A DNA stretch of 50,066 nucleotides, from contig JAHEYU010000045.1 in NCBI GenBank assembly GCA_023251435.1, positions 1 through 50,066 on the forward strand. The letters run 5' to 3'. The notes beneath the pieces are model-generated. The model ran no database searches and had not been told where the DNA came from. It was given only the letters and a program-made list of their open reading frames with translations. Position 1 is the stretch's first letter, and the number at the start of each line of letters is the position of its first letter. Positions 8,506-14,743 of this stretch are shown in pieces. The stretch comes from Bacteroidota bacterium (GTDB lineage: Bacteria > Bacteroidota > Bacteroidia > Bacteroidales > Prolixibacteraceae). The position numbers were made by a program, and so were the translations under genes.

Positions 8506-11500
8506 ATGAAGCTGGTTTTCCGAAATGCCGCATTATTCTTTCTTTTACTTCTTTCTATTCAAACTGTTTTTGCCCAATCGCAAGTGCAGCTAAACATCCG
8601 TATGCTTCAAGCTGCCAAAAACGATCAAGCTGATTCCGTTAAATATTGGTTAGATAAAGGAGCGGATGTAAATTATACTGATTCAATAGGTCAAAGTTCT
8701 TTAAATTTTGCTGCGAACAATAACAATATTAAATTGAGCGAATTTTTAATTCAGAAAGGGGCAAATGTTAATGGTATGGAAAATTCATTTCCGCCAGTTT
8801 GCAGTGCAGCCTACTCTGGAAATCTCCGAATCTGTCATCTTTTATTTTTGAATGGGGCAAATCTAAATAATTTAAACAACTATAGTGGAAAAACATATTC
8901 TGACTATGTAAAAGAATTTGGATACTTGCGAATTGCTGAATATTTAGAAAATCCTCAGAAATATAGTCAGACCCCAACTTGTTTAGAGTATTATCAATAC
9001 TCTAAAAACGCTTTAAATGTTAATGACACACTAAATGCATTAAAATATGCTGATTTAGCATTCCAAACAGGAGAAGTAGAATTGTCACAAACGTCGAATC
9101 AATTTGGAAATTTTATTAATGATATAGCAATCATTTATTATTATTTAGGTCAATTTAATAAGGCAGAATCACTACTTTTAAATGCACTCAAATTGAATGA
9201 ATTCTATGATGGCAAGGAGAGTGCTTCATATGCAGGTCTTTTAAATGTAGTAGCCCTTAATTACCAGAATCAGAAAAAATATAATGAAGGGGAACCATAT
9301 TTCAATGCAGCTATATCGATCTATCAAAAATTATTTGGAGAAAATAGTCCAACATATCTTTCAACGCTTACCAGCTTTGCCTATTTTTTTCTTATTCAAG
9401 AAAAATTTGATAAAGCTGAAGCTTTGTTTCAACAAATTCAGAAAATACTTCTCAATAAAAATGAAACTCAAAATTCTGAATATGTCAGTACGCTCAATAT
9501 CTTAGGTGAAATAAAATTGATTAAAGGTAATTTTGTCGAATCTGAACAGCTTTATAAACAAGTTCTAAAGATTCAAAAAGAGTTAACAGGAATTTATGAT
9601 ACTGATTATGCAAGATATTCCAATAATTTAGCTCAAGTTTACCTTAAACAGGATAAATACAATGAAGCCGAGAGTTTATTATTGCTGACTTCAGAAATTC
9701 AAAAAACAATGATAAGCGAGAACCACCCAGATTACGCTGAAACACTGAGCAGTTTGGCTAGAATATATGTTAAGAAATATCAATTTAAGAAGGCTGAATT
9801 ATTATATCAGCATGCACTTTCCATTCAAAGAGAACATTCAATTGAAAATAGTATTAGCTCGGCCATTACAATGAATAGTTTAGCAACGCTATATGAAGAA
9901 ACATATCAATGGGAAAAAGCAGAAGAATTATATCTAAAATCTCTTCAAATTGCAAAAGAGCTGGAAGTAAAAGATACTCAGAATTATAGTTCGATGCTTA
10001 ATAATTTAGCCGGATTTTATTCAAACGTGGGACAATACAATAAAGTTGAACCATTATACCAGGATGCACTTGAATTTTTAAAGAAAATATATGGTGAATT
10101 CCATCCAAGTTATCTTAATTGTTTACACAACCTAAGTGTGTTTTATACGAAGATAAAGTTATACGATAAAGCATTTGCAACCTGTGGACTTGCATTAGGT
10201 TTCACTAACATAGCTCAAGGAAAGGAGAATGTCGATTATCTCAGGTATAATAATTCGATGGCCTCATTAAGTATGAATTTGTATTGTTTTGATCTTGCGG
10301 ATTCAATTTTAAACTCCTCAATACAAATTTGTGAAAAGTTAGGATTAGATACTCATGACCCATTATTCCTCAATACAATTGAACTTCTGGCAACATTGTA
10401 TTCTCATCAAAAAAAATATGATAAGGCAGAATCATTGTTAATGCAGTTGCTTGATCCGATGAGAAATGATTTAGGAGAAAAAAGTTTAGAATTAGCATCC
10501 CTATTTCAGAAACTTGGAATATTTTATAGTAATCAATGCAAATTTGAACTTGCAGAACCGTTCTACAAAAAAGCACTTGAAGTTAAAAAAGAAATAGAGG
10601 GTGAAAATCATCCTGATTATATTGAATTACTGAATAGTTTTGGTATGGCTTGTCATGAAAATGGAGATTATGATCAAGCCGAAAAATATTACCTTGATGC
10701 TTCAACTAAATTAACAAATCAAGTTAAATTCTCATTTTCCTATCTTTCTTCACGAGAGAGAGAAAAACTCTGGGAAGAGAATATATCCATTTTTAATGTT
10801 TATAATATTTTTATAAAGGATAGTTACTCTAGGAATTTAGGTATTTCAAAGTTTGCATATAACAATGAATTATTTATTAAAGGATTGCTCTTAAATACAT
10901 CGTTGGATATAAAAAGTAAGATATTAAATTCAAATGATTCAACACTTATAGACGGTTGGAAAACACTAAGGATAATTAATGACCTAATATTCGGCTCAGA
11001 TAGGAAACAAGAAGAACTACTAAAATTGTTACCTACGGCTGACAGTATTGATAAAATCCTGACCAAAAAATCGCAGATATATAGCCAGACCCAGGCCGAA
11101 CTAAAAATACAATGGCAAGATGTTCAGGCCAAACTCAAAGAAGGCGAAGCTGCCATAGAATTTTCTTCATTCAGTTATTTTCATAAAGAATGGACCGACA
11201 GCACTTTATATTGCGCTTTGGTGCTAAAAAAAGGAATGGAATATCCGGTAATGGTTCCGCTTTGTGAGCAAAAGCAGTTAGATAGTCTTTGGGTTGGTGG
11301 CAAAATCGCACCCAACCTGTTGTACGCTTCGCGGGGCGTAACTGCCGAGTATAAAGATCAATTGCCCAACGGCAAAAGGCTTTACCAGCTTATCTGGCAA
11401 CCCTTGGAGAAAGAACTTCAGAATGTTAAAACGGTGTATTATTCGCCCAGCGGTTCGTTGCACCAGGTTTCGTTTGCCGCATTACCAATAGATACAACCA

Positions 11501-12321
11501 ATTATTTGTGCGACAAGTATAATTTGGTGCAGTTATCAAGCACACGCCAATTAGCCACAGCGGCATGGCAAGCCAAACCTGCAGCAATAAGCAGTACCGT
11601 GCTTTTCGGGGGTATTAAATACGATTTTACACCCGATTCAACTCGAAGTTCAATAACATTCGGTTTTCTGAAAGGAACCAAAGATGAAGTAGAAACCATA
11701 TCGGCAACGCTTCAGACTAAAAGCATAAAAAGCACGCTTTACACTGGTATTAATGGAAACGAAGAAGCCTTCAAGGCTTTAAACAATCAAAATATCAACG
11801 TTTTGCACATTGCCACGCATGGTTTTTTCAATCCCATCGAGAAAGAGAAACCACAGGATTTAGATCGTATGATGTTAATGGGCGAACAAAGATTCCGTTA
11901 TTCACCCAATCCATTGCTCCGTTCCGGTTTAATACTGGCCGGAGGAAACCGGACGTGGAAAGGCGGAGAACCGCCAGCTGGAATGGAAGATGGCATTCTT
12001 ACTGCACAGGAAATATCGGAAATGGATTTGCACCAAACCGAGTTGGTGGTTTTGTCGGCCTGCGAAACGGGTTTGGGCGATGTAAACGGCGGAGAAGGTG
12101 TTTTCGGTTTGCAACGTGCCTTTAAACTGGCCGGTGTAAAAACCATCATCATGAGCCTCTGGAAAGTGAACGATGAAGCAACCTCCGAAATGATGCAGTT
12201 GTTTTACTCGAAGTGGCTGGGTGGCATGGATAAGCGTGAAGCCTTTCGCCTGGCCCAGCAGGAGCTAAAAGAGAAGTACAGCGATCCGTATTATTGGGCG
12301 GGTTTTGTGATGGTAGATTAA
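8506..12321 (+). CDS. Exported ankyrin-TPR-CHAT protease
   Basis: A 1271-residue protein. Residues 1-24 form a signal peptide ending VFAQS. About 31-150 are ankyrin repeats (KYWLDKGADVNYTDSIGQSS; LIQKGANVNG; LFLNGANLNN). About 195-745 are some twelve kinesin-light-chain-type TPRs of about 42 residues. The C-terminal third is a CHAT domain (peptidase clan CD) with catalytic His1105 (HIATHG) and Cys1186 (LSACETG), both intact. CHAT proteases with TPRs act as regulated endopeptidases, for example the TPR-CHAT partner of type III-E CRISPR. The signal peptide sets this one apart and points to the periplasm. DNA for the ankyrin/TPR part (to about nt 11040) is AT-rich, while the CHAT part has the composition of the caspase gene, suggesting domain-level recombination. 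It is the last gene of the operon. Confidence 0.88.
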   Translation: MKLVFRNAALFFLLLLSIQTVFAQSQVQLNIRMLQAAKNDQADSVKYWLDKGADVNYTDSIGQSSLNFAANNNNIKLSEFLIQKGANVNGMENSFPPVCSAAYSGNLRICHLLFLNGANLNNLNNYSGKTYSDYVKEFGYLRIAEYLENPQKYSQTPTCLEYYQYSKNALNVNDTLNALKYADLAFQTGEVELSQTSNQFGNFINDIAIIYYYLGQFNKAESLLLNALKLNEFYDGKESASYAGLLNVVALNYQNQKKYNEGEPYFNAAISIYQKLFGENSPTYLSTLTSFAYFFLIQEKFDKAEALFQQIQKILLNKNETQNSEYVSTLNILGEIKLIKGNFVESEQLYKQVLKIQKELTGIYDTDYARYSNNLAQVYLKQDKYNEAESLLLLTSEIQKTMISENHPDYAETLSSLARIYVKKYQFKKAELLYQHALSIQREHSIENSISSAITMNSLATLYEETYQWEKAEELYLKSLQIAKELEVKDTQNYSSMLNNLAGFYSNVGQYNKVEPLYQDALEFLKKIYGEFHPSYLNCLHNLSVFYTKIKLYDKAFATCGLALGFTNIAQGKENVDYLRYNNSMASLSMNLYCFDLADSILNSSIQICEKLGLDTHDPLFLNTIELLATLYSHQKKYDKAESLLMQLLDPMRNDLGEKSLELASLFQKLGIFYSNQCKFELAEPFYKKALEVKKEIEGENHPDYIELLNSFGMACHENGDYDQAEKYYLDASTKLTNQVKFSFSYLSSREREKLWEENISIFNVYNIFIKDSYSRNLGISKFAYNNELFIKGLLLNTSLDIKSKILNSNDSTLIDGWKTLRIINDLIFGSDRKQEELLKLLPTADSIDKILTKKSQIYSQTQAELKIQWQDVQAKLKEGEAAIEFSSFSYFHKEWTDSTLYCALVLKKGMEYPVMVPLCEQKQLDSLWVGGKIAPNLLYASRGVTAEYKDQLPNGKRLYQLIWQPLEKELQNVKTVYYSPSGSLHQVSFAALPIDTTNYLCDKYNLVQLSSTRQLATAAWQAKPAAISSTVLFGGIKYDFTPDSTRSSITFGFLKGTKDEVETISATLQTKSIKSTLYTGINGNEEAFKALNNQNINVLHIATHGFFNPIEKEKPQDLDRMMLMGEQRFRYSPNPLLRSGLILAGGNRTWKGGEPPAGMEDGILTAQEISEMDLHQTELVVLSACETGLGDVNGGEGVFGLQRAFKLAGVKTIIMSLWKVNDEATSEMMQLFYSKWLGGMDKREAFRLAQQELKEKYSDPYYWAGFVMVD

Positions 12322-12353
12322 AGTTGATAAGTGGGTGAAAAATATTGAAACAT

Positions 12354-12542
12354 TCATTTAAAGAGCTCGCTGATAGGTTTCACTTTTCCTTGCTTTATCT
12401 CGCGGATTCCCCTCTTGACTTCGTCGTACGTAGTTGATTTTTCAATCTGTACATCTCCATCGTTAACCATGTCTTTAATAAGGCTTAATAACTGCTTGGC
12501 CTTACCCGACTTTGTGTTTACTTTTATTGTGATGGTTTCCAT
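12354..12542 (-). CDS. Small antitoxin-like protein, apparently without a toxin partner
   Basis: A 62-residue protein beginning METITIKVNTKSGKAKQLL, with a charged middle and ending REIKQGKVKPISELFK. This layout (short beta strand, helix, then an 'I..IK.GK.KP..EL' tail) is common in small Bacteroidetes type II antitoxin-like proteins. No toxin gene adjoins it: downstream it converges with the CHAT gene (32 nt gap), and upstream is a hairpin and another small gene. A TAACTTTG box (complement of 12564-12571), 22 nt before the start, may be a sigma-A -7 element, but no clear -33 TTG is seen. The antitoxin role is a weak inference. Confidence 0.5.
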   Translation of the reverse strand: METITIKVNTKSGKAKQLLSLIKDMVNDGDVQIEKSTTYDEVKRGIREIKQGKVKPISELFK

Positions 12543-12633
12543 TGTGTTACATTTTTGCTGTCACAAAGTTAAAGGTTTTCTGGTACGTAAGCTTTTTTCA
12601 CTAAATATTTTGTTGGATCCTACCAGGTTTTAG

Positions 12634-12805
12634 GGTTGCCAAATTGTTCATTTCAAAACAACCGGCGGGGCTCCTCAAAGAACCCCGCCGGTAATGCACA
12701 AATGAGAATTACTTTTGGAATCCGGTTAATACCCTAACCCATCCATCAAGTCGTCCATGTCAATGCCATCGTGATATTCGCCACATTGACCATCGGTCAA
12801 GGCAT
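12634..12805. repeat. Direct repeat R1 (about 170 bp), partner of R2 at 14006-14176
   Basis: Spans a terminator hairpin and the 3' half of the small acidic gene. The matching stretch at 14006-14176 is nearly identical from the hairpin to the sequence GGCAT, at an offset of 1371 nt. The homology stops sharply after GGCAT. The hairpin itself is inverted between copies. Confidence 0.85.
12661..12692 (-). terminator. Strong hairpin terminator behind the small acidic gene (R1 copy)
   Basis: A perfect 10-bp stem, ACCGGCGGGG (12661-12670) with CCCCGCCGGT (12683-12692), and a 12-nt loop. On the minus strand it is followed by TTGTTTTG, so it should end transcription of the gene at 12726-12908. On the plus strand there is no T-run. 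Confidence 0.8.
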
Positions 12806-12908
12806 AAAAAGTATCTTCTCTAAGTTGCTTTTGGTCATCACGATCATCATAACCACAATCATCATCATAGTTGTCAACTTCTTCGGTGATTTCATTATTT
12901 GCTTCCAT
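12726..12908 (-). CDS. Small highly acidic Asp/Gly/Tyr-rich protein, hypothetical
   Basis: A 60-residue, strongly acidic protein: 17 of 60 residues are Asp, with few hydrophobics and two cysteines (CGYDD, QCGEYHD). The C-terminus is a repetitive DDLMDGLGY. No family is recognised; such composition suggests a disordered, nucleic-acid-mimic or metal-binding chain, but that is speculation. It has its own bipartite promoter-like element (CAGAT box 30 nt before the start) and its own hairpin terminator, so it is a complete minimal transcription unit. A truncated second copy of its 3' half lies at 14097-14176, showing that the gene has been duplicated. Confidence 0.6.
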   Translation of the reverse strand: MEANNEITEEVDNYDDDCGYDDRDDQKQLREDTFYALTDGQCGEYHDGIDMDDLMDGLGY

Positions 12909-12938
12909 AATTAAAGAATTTATTTGTTACAATCCTTA

Positions 12939-12986
12939 ATCTGAAAGTTGATCAAAAGGTAATCATGCAAATATGGTTTTTTTTTT
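12939..12986 (-). promoter_or_regulatory. Bipartite promoter-like element, copy C
   Basis: On the minus strand: a ten-base A-tract (complement of 12977-12986), 11 nt, TGATTACCTTTT (12965-12954), 10 nt, CAGAT (12943-12939), then 30 nt to the start codon at 12908. Same boxes and same 10-nt spacing as copies A and D. Confidence 0.65.
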
Positions 12987-13123
12987 GAAACGCATAGAAA
13001 AACCTGGCATTGACGACACATAAACTCGATTCATTTTGTAAGAATGGGATTTATTCAGCTTTTAATTTCAAGCATAAAACCGCTTCCGTGTATGTTTTTT
13101 ATTTCTACATACGGGTCGTTGGC

Positions 13124-13183
13124 AAACTAAAAAAGAAGTTGAGCGAACTGTATTTTTGGACGGGGTTTGTGATGGTAGATTAG
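13124..13183 (+). pseudogene. Remnant of the 3' end of a second CHAT gene
   Basis: Sixty nucleotides align without gaps to the last 60 nt of the CHAT gene (12262-12321): I count 49 identical bases. The translation keeps the pattern ELKEKYSDPYYWAGFVMVD-stop as KLKKKLSELYFWTGFVMVD-stop, the last five residues being identical. Nothing upstream continues the match. A paralogous CHAT gene once ended here and was deleted. Confidence 0.8.
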
Positions 13184-13186
13184 AGC

Positions 13187-13217
13187 TTGTCTACCGATGA
13201 AATTTTTATTTTCTTTG
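13187..13217 (+). promoter_or_regulatory. Sigma-A-like promoter for the antitoxin/GNAT pair
   Basis: TTG (13187-13189), 20 nt, TTTCTTTG (13210-13217), one base off the Bacteroidetes consensus TAnnTTTG. The start codon of the antitoxin-like gene lies 20 nt downstream. The -33 TTG begins 4 nt after the CHAT remnant's stop codon. Confidence 0.5.
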
Positions 13218-13237
13218 CAGTATAAATTATTCTAATC

Positions 13238-13396
13238 ATGGCAATTGCAATAAAAAGTATTCCGATACTGAAAAGTAAAGATGCAAACGCTTTTATCAAA
13301 AAAGCAGATGCGAAATCGAAGAAACGTGCTACTGTTGATTTCAGTAAGCAAGTCGAGACTTCGCATACCATTCTGGAGAAAGCTAAACTGCATTAA
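13238..13396 (+). CDS. Small antitoxin-like protein paired with the GNAT gene
   Basis: A 52-residue basic protein starting MAIAIKSIPILKSKDANAFI. The N-terminal strand plus lysine-rich helices fit the small antitoxins that precede GNAT toxins of the TacT/AtaT type. It lies 12 nt upstream of the GNAT gene in the same reading frame, with only its TAA stop and four codons between them. Its downstream partner makes the antitoxin reading reasonable; no DNA-binding motif is sharp enough to prove it. Confidence 0.6.
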   Translation: MAIAIKSIPILKSKDANAFIKKADAKSKKRATVDFSKQVETSHTILEKAKLH

Positions 13397-13408
13397 TCCT
13401 CTTTCATT

Positions 13409-14002
13409 TTGAGCTTTTTAGCAACCGAATGCACGTTTTCAGTGCTCGATGAAACGGTTATCAAATCGAGTAAATTGTTTGATTGTGGTCATTCCGATTT
13501 GAATGATTTCTTTTCCAGCGATTGCATTGCCTATTCAAAAGAACTTCTCGGGAAAAGTTATTGTTTTCGGTTAGATGCTGATCCTTCAATTATAACTTGC
13601 TCATTTACTGTCTCAAATGACAGTATAAAAGTAAATTCATTGCCTAATAGTCGAAAAAAGAAGCTAATAAAATCTATTCCCAGAACTAAACAATTCAGGA
13701 GCTATCCGGCAGTACTTATTGGCCGATTAGGTGTTAATCAGAACTTTAAAGGGAAAGGAATTGGCAGGGAATTATTGAATTTTATTAAATCATGGTTTAT
13801 TGATTCCAACAACAAAACAGGTTGCCGTTTCCTTGTAGTTGATGCCTATAACGAACCCATTCCTGTTAAATATTATCAAAGCAATGATTTTGAGTACTTA
13901 TTTAGCTCCGAGGAGCAGGAAAAGAAATATATGGGAAAACAGGTTGGTGAAGCACTCGAAACAAGATTAATGTACTTTGACTTAATAGTACTATCCTCAT
14001 AG
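13409..14002 (+). CDS. GNAT N-acetyltransferase, possible TacT-like toxin
   Basis: A 197-residue protein. The acetyl-CoA-binding motif A is seen as GRLGVNQNFKGKGIGRELL (about residues 108-126), followed by CRFLVVDAYNEPIPVKYYQ, as in TacT/AtaT-like enzymes that acetylate aminoacyl-tRNA. The only plausible start is a TTG at 13409 (or the ATT before it): no ATG occurs in frame until far into the C-terminus. The upstream antitoxin-like gene is in the same frame, so readthrough of its TAA would make a fusion. Plain GNAT enzymes with other substrates remain possible. The gene ends 4 nt before repeat R2. Confidence 0.7.
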   Translation: MSFLATECTFSVLDETVIKSSKLFDCGHSDLNDFFSSDCIAYSKELLGKSYCFRLDADPSIITCSFTVSNDSIKVNSLPNSRKKKLIKSIPRTKQFRSYPAVLIGRLGVNQNFKGKGIGRELLNFIKSWFIDSNNKTGCRFLVVDAYNEPIPVKYYQSNDFEYLFSSEEQEKKYMGKQVGEALETRLMYFDLIVLSS

Positions 14003-14031
14003 GTTGGTTGTCAAATTTTTCCTTTCAAACA

Positions 14032-14063
14032 ACCGGCAGGGTTCTTTGAGGAGCCCCGCCGGT
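14032..14063 (-). terminator. Hairpin terminator in R2, inverted relative to R1
   Basis: ACCGGCAGGG (14032-14041), loop TTCTTTGAGGAG, CCCCGCCGGT (14054-14063). The loop is the exact reverse complement of the R1 loop, and one stem base (A at 14038) breaks the pairing. On the minus strand it is followed by TTGTTTG. It now probably ends the transcript of the genes at 14168-17738. Confidence 0.7.
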
Positions 14064-14096
14064 AATGCACAAATGAGAATTACTTTTGGAATCCGT

Positions 14097-14176
14097 TTAG
14101 TATCCTAAGCCATCCATCAAGTCGTCCATGTCAATGCCATCGTGATAATCGCCACATTGGCCATCGGTTAAGGCAT
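14097..14176 (-). pseudogene. Truncated copy of the small acidic gene
   Basis: Encodes ALTDGQCGDYHDGIDMDDL and the rest of the C-terminus to GLGY-stop, differing from the intact copy (12726-12908) by one residue (Glu to Asp). The N-terminal 35 residues and the promoter are missing; the break lies at 14176, inside the 3' end of the neighbouring 178-residue gene. Confidence 0.8.
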
Positions 14177-14704
14177 TTCGGAATTATTATTCAATAAATC
14201 AGCAATAATAATTGCGGGAGCTTCCTGTTCTTCAATAAGTCGATTAAATGCCGAATAAATATCTTTTGTCGTATTGTAATGACACATCATTTGTTCATAA
14301 GTATCACCACCGTATAGAAGTGGTATTAACAATTCTCTTTTTTGACGATACTCAACATACCCACCATTAACATTTATTACTACAACTCCATTGTTTAACA
14401 GGTTGTTAAAATGAGCTGCCAATATAAAAATATCCGTAGTTAACTCCGTTGGGAAGTTCTTTAATACTTTCACAGCGCAATAATAATATCCATCATATAA
14501 CACATAATAGAATGTTTCTTGTCTTCCATCACAGATTTCAAAAGATGTTTCGATTGTTTTTTCTTTCTCATAAATGCCTGATTTCCATTTTGCTTCTTGA
14601 TGAAGATTTTTCAAATCCTTCCAAACTATTAATTCCTGTTTTTGGACGCTTAATGATAATCGATAAATTCTTTGTAAGTAAAATTTCAGTTTGTCTATAG
14701 TCAT
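14168..14704 (-). CDS. Hypothetical protein, possibly YbjN-like fold
   Basis: A 178-residue soluble protein. The middle (FYYVLYDGYYYCAVKVLKNF, AAHFNNLLNNGVVVINVNGG, then YVEYRQKRELLIPLLYGG) and the helix after it have the alternating pattern of YbjN-like/T3SS-chaperone-fold proteins; this is a tentative fold guess. Its last two codons (Met-Pro) and the TAA stop lie in repeat R2, so the present C-terminus was created or altered by the duplication. It is the last gene of a four-gene minus-strand operon, 39 nt after the helicase. Confidence 0.55.
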   Translation of the reverse strand: MTIDKLKFYLQRIYRLSLSVQKQELIVWKDLKNLHQEAKWKSGIYEKEKTIETSFEICDGRQETFYYVLYDGYYYCAVKVLKNFPTELTTDIFILAAHFNNLLNNGVVVINVNGGYVEYRQKRELLIPLLYGGDTYEQMMCHYNTTKDIYSAFNRLIEEQEAPAIIIADLLNNNSEMP

Positions 14705-14743
14705 AATTTTATTTCTTAAAATTTCAGTTTACTGTTAACCATT

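Larger units (their letters stand above)
12909..13237. other. 329-nt stretch without an intact gene
   Basis: Holds promoter element C (12939-12986), about 135 nt with nothing I recognise, the 60-nt remnant of a CHAT gene end (13124-13183), and a sigma-A-like promoter for the antitoxin/GNAT pair (13187-13217). Confidence 0.7.
14006..14176. repeat. Direct repeat R2, partner of R1 at 12634-12805
   Basis: Carries a second copy of the terminator hairpin and of the 3' half of the small acidic gene. It ends at GGCAT (14176), exactly where the 3' end of the 178-residue gene begins. The flanks are in the same orientation as R1, but the hairpin is inverted. Confidence 0.85.

Noticed and set aside
4485-12321. 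Type III-E CRISPR (TPR-CHAT/gRAMP) locus
   Set aside because: No Cas7-11-like gene, no CRISPR array, and the CHAT protein here carries a signal peptide.
13180-13371. Minus-strand frame opposite the antitoxin-like gene
   Set aside because: The plus-strand frame has a promoter, partner gene and antitoxin-like sequence; the opposite frame is a by-product.
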